64,000 nt of DNA from Isoetes taiwanensis (taxonomy: Eukaryota; Streptophyta; Lycopodiopsida; Isoetales; Isoetaceae): the NCBI GenBank assembly GCA_021234155.1, contig JAJEKV010000033.1, positions 8,050,635 through 8,114,634 of the forward strand, given 5' to 3'. Below, in pieces: positions 1-12,559 of this stretch. A model generated the notes under the pieces. That model worked only from the letters and a program-made list of their open reading frames with translations. It had not been told where the DNA came from and did not search any database. Made by a program: the position numbers and the translations under genes. Positions within the stretch are counted from its first letter, which is position 1; each line of letters begins with the position of its first letter.

Positions 1-1200
1 GTTTTGGGCTGAAGGAGAATCACCGCATGCATCATGTACTTATGCATATCATCAAGCCGTCTCTGGCAAAGACTCAAACTGAACTTTGTGGGCCTCCTCA
101 AGTTCTCGCAATCCTCTTTTCACATAACCTTCTCCGAATGGCTTTCCAATGGCTCCCCCGACTTCAAAGATTTCTTCCTTCCGGTTTCTATCTCTCATCA
201 AAGGTCTACCTCCCCGCAGACATGCCTTTGATGTCTCTTATTCTCGCTTAGCGTCGCCGAGAACACTATTGATGTCTTCTTGTATCCGTGGTGGTTAGGT
301 CCTCTTCATGTGCATCCTTTCTTCCTCGAAATCTTATTTATATTGTCAATGCATTCGCCTCGCTGGATTTTCAGTTCTTCAACCTTGATGTGCTGCTAAT
401 TAACTCTCCATGACACCTCCGCAACAGAAGTTTCCGCAAATTCAAGCTCTTCCTTAGGGTAAAAATCCTTGCTGAAATTTAGAACCTTGGATGTGGATTT
501 AGAGGTCGCACTTCTTCCTCAGTAATAGCAGATTCTTTTGTTCTCCCTTTGCCAAATCTTTGGCCAAACTTTAAAAGTATCCCAATCTACTTTTTACCTG
601 GCCAATTGAAGGGCAAATGCACGAGCAAAAGTACTCTGTACATGGCGATTTGTGACCTCCCCGCTACCAAAACAATTTCATAATGTTTGTAGAAGTTCGC
701 CCACTGCTTCACGCTTAGATTCTTTTGAACCCCCGTGATGTCTTTTTGGCCCCAACGTCATTCCATTATCCGTTGTAACTGAAAAATTTCATCCGTGATT
801 TACACATCTTACATGCTTTGTTTCCACAACAAATGTTCTTCACAAATAAGTCTTCTTTTGGCCCCGGTTCCTCGTAAGTTTGAACCTTCCTCTTGTTTTT
901 TCTGGCTTTGCTAGAATCGGCTATTTTCAAATTTTTGTTTAACTGGTGACTTTGGAGGCAAAGGCCCCATTGCTTGATTTTTGGCAAGGATTTCGAGGAA
1001 GAAGAATAGTTACAATGAATTACTTCGCTGATCACCGTAAACACGTAAAATTGGAACGGGCGGCAAATTTTTTTCCTAAACAGAAACACTTCGCAATTCC
1101 CTCCCAAAAATTGCAATGAAGGTCCGCTCCGCCGCCATCGCCACTCATAATTTTGAATTGCCGACGGGCTACTCCTAATCATTACATATCCCAACTAACT
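1..1200 (-). pseudogene. Lysine-rich 5' part of the ULP1-type transposon gene, left copy
   Basis: Minus-strand frames give short pieces of a basic, lysine-rich protein. The longest (766-1,194) contains NKNLKIADSSKARKNKRK and a cysteine cluster CCGNKACKMC. The same text recurs at 18,560-19,770 with different frame breaks, so comparing the copies shows one original reading frame hit independently in each. By position it is the upstream part of the minus-strand gene that carries the ULP1 protease and FCP1-like pieces in the middle segment. The cysteine cluster could bind zinc, but no family is recognised. The frame is broken many times, probably in part by sequencing error. Confidence 0.45.
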
Positions 1201-3060
1201 AAAAATTCAAAAAAAAATAAAAAAACGGTGTTTACATGCCCTACATTATACATAATGTAAGGGCATTTTTTAGACACCCTAGCTTTTTTTTACCCTTGAT
1301 TGGGTAGAGGCCACCGCGACCACACACATGGGAGAATTGGTTGTTATTTGGCCTCAAGAGACAAGGAAACCACTTCCCTTCGCAATGTCCGAGGAAGATA
1401 GGAGAGTGGTTAAGACTGCTTCGCGCCACTCTAGAGTGCACTAGAGCTCAAGGCTTTTCTCTAACGAGTCGGAAAGCGGCCGCCAACTCGCGGGTTAAAT
1501 AAGCCGAGGTCTCCACCTTCCGCCGAGCCACTCTTCGCATTATTCGGCGAGCATGGTTCAAGGGAGAGTGGCTCGATCGGTGGAGGCACTCGCGACCGCA
1601 CAAAGAGCCATTGGCAGTAGAGTCACATTCTCTACTCAGCCGAGAAGGCCGCAGCAGGGTTCTAAAGAATGTGAAGACATTGCAGTCGGTATTCAATCGC
1701 TGAAGTCGAGAATCTCATTCAGCCAATACCCGTAGTGTACACTCCTCTTCTCGCCCCCGAAGCTGGAAGTTCTCGACCATGAACAGAAGAAGGCCTGCAT
1801 TTCCCCGGATCGCTAGTCAAGTATTCCCAACTCGCTGACTTCCTCTTCATGTCTCCCGCAGTGGATTTGCCGTGAGTTAGAAATGGAGATTCTCGGAAGC
1901 AATTCCTATTCTAGTTCTTTGCCGAGAAAGACATTCCTAGTTATGTTCTGTTAATGCTCGCAATATCTTAGTTCCTAACACCAGCCTCGATGATTTCTAT
2001 CTTGGTTGTTTGCTACTACTTTAACTACTATTCTCACTTGTGCCTCGTATAATGTATTCAATTCAACCACAAGCAAGAAAAAGATAACAAAAACAAAAAA
2101 CAAGAGATCAATGAGAAAACAGAGAATAAAGGAGAAGAGTACAGAGAACAAAGGGAGAAATGTGATGAGAAATGAGATTAAAAAGGGTATGATATTTACA
2201 AAACATACCCGGAAGATTTGTTTGATGAGGAGGAGGCTTCCAGTTCGCCTATGTGGGTATAGTCGCTGGCAAAGCGTGAATAAGGATTTCTGCCAGTCAA
2301 ATTGTATCAACGTGGATCAATAAGAGCCTCTAACAAATGTAATATAAGTAAAATGCACTAAAGGACTTACGTAAAACTAAAAAGCAGCACTTGTAAAGGG
2401 CCTCACTTTCTTCTCAAAGCAGAACGCCTACGAACAATGAATCATGAGAACTTTGGCTACCGGAAGGCCCCGATCCGGCCGACCAAGTCGTTGCCATAAG
2501 ATGGCCTTGAATCGCTTTGCCTGATCGACCTCGACGGTAAAGTGGGCTTAAGGAAACAGGGAGGATGAGTGATCGTGAGAAAAACAGGGAGGAAGAATGG
2601 TTTGGGGAGAGGAAGAGGGGTGCAAGCACTCGGCCGCACCGAACCTCGAAAAGTGCAATAATAAAACCATTGTCACGCAGGGCCATGCCTCCATGACGTG
2701 GCAAAGGCGGATTGCCGACATGGCCACTTCTTGCCCTCAAGAGGCGCCACGTGACATGACAAGATATGAAAGGGTAGGTTATATGTTTATATATGTTATC
2801 TTATGTATTTAATAAGGTTTCAATGGTTGAATAGTTTCAATGGTTATATATGCTTTACAATGTTTATATATGGTTTAGAACGAGTGTGGTTGTATGCTTT
2901 AATATGGTTATATGATTTTAGTTAATATGGTTGTATGATTTTAGTTAATATGGTTGTATGATTTAATATGATTATATTTAATATGTTTGTATGGTTTTAT
3001 ATGGTTCATATGGCCATATTTGTGGTGTTTGGGGCTATATGGTTTTAATGTGAGCTTTTT
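1201..3060. other. Spacer between divergent transposon genes, left copy
   Basis: No coding sequence is recognised. The stretch holds a near-perfect inverted repeat at 1,238-1,264 and, at about 2,780-3,050, an AT-rich tract of repeated tatggtt-like words. It lies between a minus-strand gene on the left and a plus-strand gene on the right, so it may contain both promoters. Short open frames here look incidental. Confidence 0.5.
1238..1264. repeat. 27-nt inverted repeat, left copy
   Basis: The arms gccctacattat and ataatgtaagggc face each other across two bases, with one extra A in the right arm. The same 27 bases occur unchanged at 19,811-19,837, although the surroundings differ. Confidence 0.6.
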
Positions 3061-5990
3061 CATTCAGGGAACATGTGAGATGAGGCAAATGGAGCCAGTG
3101 GAAGTCCAAAGGAGGCCATTGCCCTAGGCTCCAATGGAGGAAGATGGGTTGCTCTTTTTGTTGCACCCTTGCAACTGCATTTTATTTGCAGAGGGTATAA
3201 TAACCGCAGCTGATCCATTTGATAGTGTGAATGATGAGAGGCCGAGATGAACATCTTGGAGTTGGTATTGTGAAGCTTCATCGGGTTGATACAATCATGT
3301 CCTGTGGAAGCTCTAGTGATTGCATTGTGCTCAGGTCTGCTGAGTCCCAAGCTCAGCTTGAGATGGCCAATTAGATATATTACACACAAGAACCAAGTGA
3401 TACTCTAGATTGCCCCTATCAACTACACACCCCAAGGCCCACCCAAGGCCATGTGGAAGATTTGGTGGTCGATGAGCATCCTTTTGATCACAAGGAAGAG
3501 ACGCTATGTCTTTCATAAAAGGCAGCCAAAGGTGCCCAAGAGGCCTAGAAGTGACAAATATTTAGAAAGGATGGAAAGTATGGCACCAACCAAAGAAAAA
3601 CCCGAGGCAATTAGGGGACAAGAGTGTTGCAACCTAGATTGCATGCTGGCAAGATAAATGTGGATGACCTCGTGCAGATAAGGTCCCAATACATTGACAG
3701 CCTTCAAAAGATAGGATTAATTTTATTTACTCCTTGTGTAGAATTCCAGCCTATGATGAAAACACAGTGACTCTGCTACTATATCAATTGAGGGGCATGA
3801 AGGTATGTATGAGAGCATTGAGATGGATTCTGGGGTGAGCAAGTCTTCATTTTACGTGACATCGAGCAAGTTAGAAAAGGCACACTTTGTTCCAACATGG
3901 TAATGCACTCACTTTGAAAACTAGAGCAAATACTTGTAAAGGCCATTGCAGCCTTTCGAGAGCTTTGAGAGATACATGTCTCAATCTATGCCTCACAAGT
4001 CGAAGGTGAACGAGCACCTGGCAGCGAAAGTGGTGCAAAAGAGTGTTGCCACAACACTATATCCGTATGAGAGTGCCTTAAGGAGGTCAACCCATCCTAG
4101 AAACCACCGGAGGTAGGCCTCTTTCTCAATCACATTTCAAGAAGTTTTATGGAGCACCACTTCTGACGCGGAGTGTCCTACAACACATGCCATTCTCAAA
4201 GTGCAACACTTGCATTCAACTCAAGGATACACTTGCATCAACCGCAATAGAGAAAGAAAGAATGGCAATTAGGGAGCAATTTGCGATCACCAAAGGGACC
4301 AAATATCATGTAGACAAATTGTATTGGCAAAGGGAGAACATTTTCCGAGATGCAAATGACAAATTTTTTGTATATAATTCATGATAAGATGGACCAACAC
4401 AAGACTTTCTTGCCAAAGCTAGATCCTTTTACCCAAGCTTGTCAAAACGCTTTTCGATGAAAGTAAGTCTCAAGGGTGTATTAACACATGGTCATGGAAC
4501 TGGAACATATGGTCATTTTGTGCTTGATCTATGGAGAGATGATCCAAACTTCCATGTGAGCTCTATTTTCAAGTGCCCGAGAACACTAGAGAAAGGATCC
4601 ATAGAAGGGAGGAGGTATTCCCTTCAAAGACCCATTTTTGAGGCTTTGATGGATGATCAACCGCTTTGTTACCAAAGGCGATATAAAAAAGCTCACATCC
4701 AAGGTGTCTAGTGAATCAAGGAGGACTTGGGATGATTTCCCTTTACTTGAGAAATCAATGTACCGAGGAGCTATGTGTTCAGCTTGACAACCGCTGGAAA
4801 GAAAACAAGAATAGATGGATGTTTGGGGCAATGTCATACTTGACAAAGAAGGGGAGTATTCAAAGTTGTGAAAGTGGGATTCATGATGGTTGGGCATACG
4901 CATGATGACATAGATGGATTCTTTGAACTTTCTCCACCAAGCTCAAGAGGAGAAAACGCGACCACTCTCCCCGAACTAATGGATGTGTTTGAGAGTCGCA
5001 TTGACCCCAACCCAATGGCTTTCTTTGATGGATGAGGTTGCGTATTGGAAATCATTTGTAGAAGGATACTTGCTAGATGGTAAGGGACCATTGACAGATG
5101 TGACACAAAGCCACTTCTACTTCAAGTTTTGGGGTTAGGGATGGAATACCAATCATGCAATATAAGTGGAGACCAGACAAGTTGTGGATGCCTCGGATAA
5201 GGTATCGAAGTTGTGGGCAAAGGGGCACTGGTGAAGTTCTCATTCCTAAAGGGCAACCAAAACCACTACCTCTTCAAGACAGTCAAAGACTCTAGCCAAC
5301 CGGTGAAGGGGCATCAAGGATTACATAACACACTGATGATGTTCGAAATGGAAAGCACACCTCCACTTTAAGAAAAATCAAATGGACTTTAATCAAGTAC
5401 CGGAGAAAGTTGTGACATGCTTGAAACCGAATAAACCATGTGGGAGGGAGCTAAGAGACTGCCCTCTGCTGTAGTCAAGATGGAGGGTTCTCAAGGTGCA
5501 AGCACGTTTAGAATGCTCACTTGGGTCCCAACAAGGGTTCCAAGTGGTTTGTGGGAAGTAAGGCCCTCAAAGCCGAAGTGGTTTGATCTTCCCCGAGGGG
5601 ATCCCTTTGAGGACATCAAGGAAGGATACTTTGTGCTAGTAAGGCCTGATGATGAGGACTGGCCCAATATGGTTAGGGGTGGCACCTCTCGATGTAAATC
5701 CACCACTATGCCCGATGGAGAGGAGTTGCGCCCCGATTCCAAATTCAATATTGGGAGCCCATTGGGAGACACAAGAAGGGCAACTTGAAGGAGCAATACA
5801 CCGACACCGGGAGAAGAAGTGGAGGGCAATTATGCCGACCCCCTCAAAGGAGGGAATTGGTGGAGTGTGTGGTATGGTCATATCCAAGTTCTCACGCTGT
5901 AAAAGCGACAACACACACAAGATCCCAAGAAGGGAGATGGACAAGGCCATGAGCAACCTCCATGCTATATCATTGTATGAGGGCACATAA
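3060..5990 (+). pseudogene. DUF7869-type transposase-like gene, left copy
   Basis: This is the same gene as at 21,660-24,592. Recognisable blocks in order are a basic segment KRRYVFHKRQPKVPKR (about 3,490), CNTCIQLKDTLAST (about 4,200), THGHGTGTYGHFVLDLW (about 4,490), the QLDN...ENKN block (about 4,775) and GHTHDDID (about 4,895, frame-shifted). The family has an RNase H-like fold in which such aspartates are the likely metal ligands (family knowledge plus inference). The frame changes every 100-250 bases. Because the breaks differ from those in the right copy, many are probably sequence errors. Confidence 0.6.
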
Positions 5991-6079
5991 TATTGAGAAG
6001 TTTGAAAACTATCTCAACTAGTGGTTTGTAAAATTTATGAGGAAAACAAGTAACCCAATTCTATGTGTGTCATGTGTAA

Positions 6080-6510
6080 TTCTATTCAAGCAATCAATTC
6101 AAAATTTCTTTTATGGTGTGTGAGTCCCATTTTCAACCCAGTCCCAAAATTCAAGATTTGTCCCACTTTAATTAAATACTTACTTATTTTCTTTTGATGC
6201 TGGCGGCAGTACCTTGGCTTTTTAGCCTTAAGGAGAAGGCGGTATTGTCCATCGAAGATTTTGCATAGAGCATGGTCCATCAAACCACCGTTACATGGGA
6301 AGGTTGTGGTCCCCGAGGTCCGTCGAGGGCAGCTTCTCCCAAAGCATTTTCTGCAGCTGTCCCAAGCACGTAAATCACCCGTACTCCGTAATACATGCCA
6401 AGTCATCTATGAGCATTTGGGCATGTTCATAATCCAATCGCAAATTAAGGCATATATGAGGAGTTGTTGCATAACAGAGCATACCGAGATTGAAAGCAAG
6501 TATTGATGTT
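6080..6510 (-). pseudogene. Unrecognised minus-strand coding fragment, left copy
   Basis: This matches 24,779-25,080 in the right copy. On the minus strand it gives a piece containing LRAWDSCRKCFGRSC and, in another frame, YRLLLKAKK. The protein text is conserved between the copies apart from frame breaks. I do not recognise the family. It lies between the transposase-like gene and the 3' end of the NPP gene and could belong to either side. Confidence 0.3.
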
Positions 6511-6739
6511 AAGAGATCTAGTGTGACGTTAGCTATGGTGCAAGACTATCCTCATTTTGCATGCTTTGCAAAATCCTAAGTTTTTCTTTAGGACAACAAT
6601 CTAGAGCTTCTCTTCATTTGCACATGCACTTTGGAATCATTGTTTTGATAAAAGAAGAAGATGAATGCTATTATTTCATGAAAACGCCATGGGCAGATGT
6701 TATAGATCTCATAGAAAACATCAAAAGATGCAGCTGGGT

Positions 6740-7750
6740 CTTGATCAATAGAGTACTTTAGAATGATGAGGCACAAGAAGAGATTGGGCAAATCCATGGG
6801 TGCCATTATTTGGGGCGCCTTTAATACCAAGGATAGAAACCATGATATTGTAAATCTCAACATTAAAAAATGAATCAATCTTGAGATTTTTTTTTGAATC
6901 GGGGCCAGAAGCAAAGAATATAGAGCGCATTGAAAGTAGCATTATCGTAGCCAATGGCTACCAGAGCAAGACTTGGAGGCAGAAGCTCGGCTCATCTGCA
7001 GATTATAGCCCTCTGCTACCAATCCGACAATGGGAGCGATCCGATCGCTGCCGGAATACAGCAAACCTCTTGGGCAGATCTTCCTTCAGATAAACCTTCA
7101 AATGGTCCCTGTTTTCCACCTTCCGCTGCCTAACGCCGCTGTTATATTGGCAATATATCCTTTGCATTATACTTGCCGGAGGCCGCAGCATGAGCACAGG
7201 ACTCAGCATATCAAACCAGCCTCCTGCAGAACAACCCATAGAGCAAAATCTTCGATATAAATCGTCTTTTCATCACAAATTCCCACCATTCCATGATCGC
7301 CTACAAGGATGAAATTCTGCTCGTCATATTCCGTTCTCAAGCCCATCAAAAGGCGCCCAATTATTTTATCAACATGTGCAACAGCGGCAGAGATCTGCAG
7401 ATCATCAGGGCCGACTTCGTGGCCCCTGTGAATCTGGATCGTCAAGATAAAGGGCAACGAAATCTGGGCGCTGACCTATCGGCAGATCGAGCAGGGACAA
7501 AACATAATCCACGCGATCTTCGAATGGAACAGAGGAGTTAAATTTGGGGGCAGAAATCAGGCGGGCACTTCCAGGAATTTTTTTTCTTCACTTCACAGCC
7601 GGGCCAGTATATAACGGCAGATTTGAGCCCATTTTTGGCAGCAGTCTGCCAGATGGGTTCCTCCAAGCCACCATTTTGGATCCACGTTTCTGACCCTGAA
7701 TTTTCCCCACTGGGATCTCTGAAATAATTGGCCAATGATTCCGTGCGAAG
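6740..7750 (-). pseudogene. NPP (nucleotide pyrophosphatase/phosphodiesterase) gene, C-terminal part, left copy
   Basis: This is the left-copy counterpart of 25,357-26,367. Frames on the minus strand include LVGDHGMVGICDEKTIYIED (7,203-7,457), RDPSGENSGSETW (7,538-7,735) and, near the C-terminus, KIDSFFNVEIYNIMVSILGI (6,745-6,954). The same extra base that breaks the frame after the GSH motif in the right copy is also here (ccaatgg near 6,950). The right-hand end is cut by the left-copy copia at the same target site. Differences from the other copy are sparser here than in the neighbouring copia. Confidence 0.8.
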
Positions 7751-10700
7751 TGTGTTGGATGTTCATCAAAGCCAGGAGAATTCTCCTGACACCTAGCCGT
7801 TGTATCAGCTCCACGAACTCCACTATTCCAGGCCTTTTATGGCTTCTGAACAATTATTTTAATGAGATTCCCTCCTGAGCATATATAATAGGGGGGCCAT
7901 TCAAATCAAGCATCAGTTCTATTGCTTGCATCTGTGCGTTCTTGTATTGCTCTGTCAGCTCTATTGCTTGCTGATTGTAATCTTCATTAGGTTATGGGCC
8001 CACTGTAATTCAATCACGCATGTCGCCATTGCATTCTCCATCTGCTTTCGTATTTGATCCTCTGATTTTTCACTGCATTTGTTCAATCTTGCTCTATGGA
8101 TTCCACTAACGTCACTCTCTCCTCCCGGGATTGGCGCCCGCTTCCTCGATTTTCTGGAAAGAACTTCCAAATGTGGAAGTGGCGATCCAGATGATTCTCG
8201 AGGATAAACAGCTTTGGGAAGTTGTTAATCCATCCATTGCTTCACCCGGGTTGTCAACCCAACCGCCAACTGCCTCTAACTCCTCAATCCACCGGCAAAT
8301 CGACCAGCTCTGCTCCTACCATCGAGGATTGACCTTGATGCTATGACCGCTGAATTTTCTTCGAAAAGGATCGCAAGGCTAGATTGATAACTTCTACTAG
8401 TCTTGACGATACCGCCCAAGGATGATTAAAGGTGCTACCAATTACCAAGAAATGTGGCATGTTCTTCTTCATCTTATGAGTCCAATTAACGCCAAGAATC
8501 GCCTTGTTCTTCGCAAGAAACTCGATGAATTACGCCTTCAAGAGGGGAGGCGACCTCATGAGTCATATCTGCATGATGAAAGATCTTCTTGATGACTTAT
8601 GTGCCAATCGGTGTAACAATTACGTACATCTAAAAAGGTCTCCGTGATGCTGCTCAATGTACCTCTACCAAAAATCATTTGAGGGTCTTATCATCAACTT
8701 GAGGGTCGCTCTTCCGAATATTCCTTTTGATAATACGTTCTCTTGACAGAAGTTAAGAATGAATCTCTCTCATGCGAAGACAAAAGACAAACTCCGATGC
8801 CGACACTTTCATGTTTGCCAATTTGAAGATCAGATTCGGCAAGATCTTCTAAGGATTCTCGAGATCCTAAAGAGGCCGCCAAGAAAAAATCGTATCGCAA
8901 CAAATTCACTTGCTATCGCTGTTAAGAATGGGCATCTTGCCCGATTGTCGTGCTCCAGCCCCAATCCCAAAGACCTTCGCACTCTTTTCGCTTCCTTCCC
9001 CGCCCCAATTGAGCAGAATAATTTGGTCCAAGATTTCAGTAATCGTGTTAACCGACTCTTCTCATACGATCTTACTTGGTATCTAGATTCGTGGGCAACA
9101 AGTCACATGACACCCAATCAATCCTCCTTGTGTCTTATAAATTCGCTCAAGATTCACAGACGGCCTATGGGGATCACCATCTTCAACATGCCGTGGGTTC
9201 TCGTACCTGTCGCGGCTCTTTCAACTGGGCTCGTTAAACTTGTGAAGGACGCCCTCCATGTCCCCGGGGTCCATAAGAATTTACTGTAAGTAAATTGTTT
9301 ATGTCGGGTCTCCACATTGCTTTCAAATGCCCAATCTTTGCCTAATTCATCGATGCCGAGAATCATATTCTTCTGATTGGTGTAATGCGGCAATCTTTAT
9401 CAAATTGAGGATGGGTTTCCTCGATTGAACAAGCAAACTTGGCCAAGTACTCCTCCTACCAAAAATTCCCTTTGGCACTTCGCCTTGGCCACCCAGCACC
9501 CACCCGACCAAAGATCTTGTTTCCACACACAAATTGCCCCGCTATATCCCCTACTCATCTGCCCCCAATTGTCTCCAAGGAAAAGCCACCCGAAAGCATC
9601 TTTTCCACTTTCCTCGATTCTCGTGCCACAAAGGCCCTCCCTTGAACCGCCTCCATACCCACCTCGATTGACCCATCCGCCTCCTACTCTAAGTGGTGCT
9701 TCCGGGATATTCTTGTCATCGCGATGATTTCTCCAGAAAATTTTGTTCATTTGCTCCATTACAAACATGAAGTCTATGGTGTTTTTCCACTTTCAGCCAA
9801 ATAGAGCCGGTTACAAAGCCAAAATATCATCACTATTCGCAGTTGATGGGGGAGGGAGAGTTCGCCCAACAAATTTGATACTTTTTCAGAAACCAAAGGC
9901 ATTCAAAGATCAAATTACAACGCCCTATACACCGTGAGCAAAATGAAGAGCCGAGAGAGCAAATCGCGACCCCTAGTTGAAATGGCACGCATTACCCTCG
10001 ATAGCTACGGATGTACCCCGCAGAATTTTGGGGTGAAGCTATTCTACATCCGCTACACCATGAATCTGACACCTCATCGCAGCCTTTCAAAATCGCTTCC
10101 GAAGAAGTATGAGATAGCCTGCTTTATCAAACACATGCGAGTCTTTGGTTGCAAAGCCGCTTGTTCATGTCTCAAGCCGCATCGCCACAGATCCAAGATG
10201 GCACCAAAACCATTACATGCATGTTTATCGCTATAGCTCCAATAGGAAGGCCTATCGAATTTTGATCCCATAATCGCATCAGTTATCACCGCATGTCTCC
10301 CTAATGAATTTGAAACATGTCTTACCTCCCACTTCAAGCTACTTACCACCTTTGTTCTGGATTGCATACCGCTGCTCCTCTTGTCACCCCTCCTTCACAC
10401 TTCGCCTTCCGATACTCATTTATCTCCTCCTCCCTCCATCGATCACCGCTTCATCCATCTCCCCGCCTCCCCACCAATGCATATCTCCCACCTCGGGCCG
10501 CGACCCATTCTTTGTTAGACCCGCCGTAATAGAGGATCTCCCATTTGAGCCATGATTACACTTTTCCACCACGCCTTCTATCATTGAGCCTCGGCCCCAT
10601 CAAGATGCTCTTTGCATCCTGAAAACCCCATTGGCTTGAGGCTATAAAAGGAATGACTCATTCTTCAAGCGAAAACATGGACACGCAGTTCTCGCCTACA

Positions 10701-12404
10701 AATCATTCCCGTATTGATTCTCACTGGTTTTCAAAACGAAATATAACAAAGACAGTGAGATTGATGGTGTACAAGGCCGATTCATGGTGGAAGAGGGATT
10801 CACACAAATTCCGTGAGTTGATTTTCGATGAGACCTTTGTCTGAGCAAAAGATGGTTTTATCTCGCGACAAAGGCTTGCTGGTGCCACACCCAATCATTT
10901 TTTGTGAACAAATGGATGTTTTGGGCTTTCTCGCATGGTGATCTTCATGAGGACGCTTTTTCGAGCAGCCCGGCTGGATCTCGCTGGAAGGACTGTTCCC
11001 CTCAAAATACGTGATGTAAGCTTCATAGCCTTGTATGCTTTACCAAGCGCCTTCGTAGAAGGGTATGAAAAACTTCACCAGACCTTTTGACTCGTAATTT
11101 TCGCCACCCACAAATTCTTTGGCTGATCCCGCAATATGGTACCATAGTCCATCTCTCATCATATTATGTTATGTGTAGATGATATATTCTTCCTCATTGT
11201 CGCCAATGAGCAAGACTTGATCACCCCCTCAAACCACTCTCAAACCTGGCCGCATGGAAGGACTTAGGGCATGAAATTAATTACTTTTAGGCCCTCGAAT
11301 TAAGATACACCAAGATCTTGGATCCATGCATCCTCGAAGGCAAACCAAATATCTTACCGAGTTTCTACCCGCCATTCCATGTTATCCTCGCAATCCCTGC
11401 TGTTACCCCTTGAATTTGCATTACCTTATTACTATCCGATCCTGATTGTTTCACCCAATCTTCTCGTTTCATTCCCATTACGTAAAATATTATTGGCACT
11501 CTTCTTTTGCAGTAACCTCTATCAGCCTTGATCTAGCCTTTTGCTGTTTGTAATTGAGTCAATTCTGCTTGAATCCCAAAACAAAACCCACTGTATCGTC
11601 CTCCTCAAAAGATGTCTTCGATACCTTGCTGCCACCTTGAACCACGGCATCCACTACCATGCACAAGGAAATTCTGAAATTTTGGCTATGCGGATGCAGA
11701 TGGGCTGGTAATCATCATGATAGGAAGTCCACCTCTGGTTACTTTTTCTTCTTGTAGGGGGCTGTCAGTTGGAGCAGCTCCAAACAAAAGTGCGTGGCCC
11801 AATCTACCACTGAAGCTGAATATGTGGCACTAGCATTATGCTGGAAATGAAGCTCTTTGCCCCAAACAGATTGGCCACTGAACTTCATATCACGCTCAAA
11901 CAGGGATCACTTCTTTTACAGACAACCAAGGAGCAATTGCTATGTCTCACAATCCTGTCGCAATTAGCGCATGAAACATATTGATATAAAATACCCTTCA
12001 TGTGGTGCGGGATCTAGTCGAGCAAGACAGACTTTTGCTCTCTTTACTGTCCTTACAGAGGACATGGCTGCAGATACTCTGACCAAAGCTCTGGCACGTC
12101 CCAAATTTTACAGATGCTCTCTCTCTTTGGTTTCAAACCTCTCCCTGAGATTCTTATGTCTTTGAGGGGGGGTGTTGATGTTCATCAAAGCCAGGAGAAT
12201 CTCCTGACACCCAGCCGTTGTATCAGCTCCACGAACTCCACTATTCCAGGCCTTTATGGCTTGAACAATTGTATTTAATGAGATTCCTCCTGAGCATATA
12301 TAACAGGGGCATTCGTGAATCAAGATCAGTTCTATTGCTTGCATCTGTGCGTTCTGTATTGCTCTGTCAGCCTCTATTGCTTGCTGATTGTAATCTTCTT
12401 AATA
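7751..12404 (+). mobile_element. Ty1/copia element inside NPP, left (noisy) copy
   Basis: This copy has a 5' LTR at 7,751-7,989, a primer site ggttatgggcccac at 7,990-8,003 and a 3' LTR at 12,173-12,404. The target duplication cgaag is at 7,746-7,750 and 12,405-12,409. It is the same insertion as 26,368-31,048, at the same base of the same gene, so it was copied with the segment and is not independent. The internal region has dozens of small indels and substitutions, many at CTG or CAG. The protease motif, for example, reads YLDSWATSHM where the clean copy has YLDSGATSHM. The LTRs are no longer identical to each other. Confidence 0.9.
8098..12220 (+). pseudogene. copia gag-pol remnant, left copy
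   Basis: Broken pieces of the polyprotein can be read in the same order as in the clean copy. They include gag, protease (about 9,078), the integrase core around 9,930-10,240, reverse transcriptase around 10,640-11,250 and RNase H around 11,690-12,150. No frame stays open for more than about 180 codons. The breaks are absent from the clean copy, so this is either an old copy, which the shared insertion site argues against, or a poorly corrected sequence of the same element. Confidence 0.8.
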
Positions 12405-12458
12405 CGAAGCAGGGTATAATCCGGGTGGCTATGGAGTAGTGATTTGGAAATGTCATGG
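12405..12458 (-). pseudogene. NPP upstream flank truncated at the duplication junction
   Basis: These bases encode, on the minus strand, the NPP text before the insertion (HYSIATGLYPAS region). They match 31,049-31,101 and then stop abruptly at 12,458. The signal peptide and the first part of the catalytic domain, present in the right copy up to 31,318, are missing here. Confidence 0.8.
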
Positions 12459-12559
12459 GTTACGTATTGCTCTTTGAATTAAGTAAACTGGATTCGTTAT
12501 ATCTTACTTATACATACCATTTTTTCTTGCGAGTGGGTGTATGAGATGTTCAAGATGAA

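Larger units (their letters stand above)
1..12458 (+). repeat. Left copy of an ~12.5-kb duplicated segment (partner 18,556-31,101)
   Basis: From the first base the sequence can be aligned by eye with 18,556 onward, through every module: lysine-rich gene, AT-rich spacer, transposase-like gene, NPP gene and the copia inside it. Similarity stops in mid-gene at gtcatgg (12,458 here, 31,101 in the partner). The copy is direct and head-to-tail, with a coordinate period of about 18.6 kb. It differs from its partner by many small substitutions and indels, densest in the copia and least dense in the NPP part. The left end lies outside the window. Confidence 0.93.

Noticed and set aside
2006-2323. Lysine-rich plus-strand frame and its overlapping minus-strand frame
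   Set aside because: The A-rich composition explains both, and the frame is not kept in the right copy.
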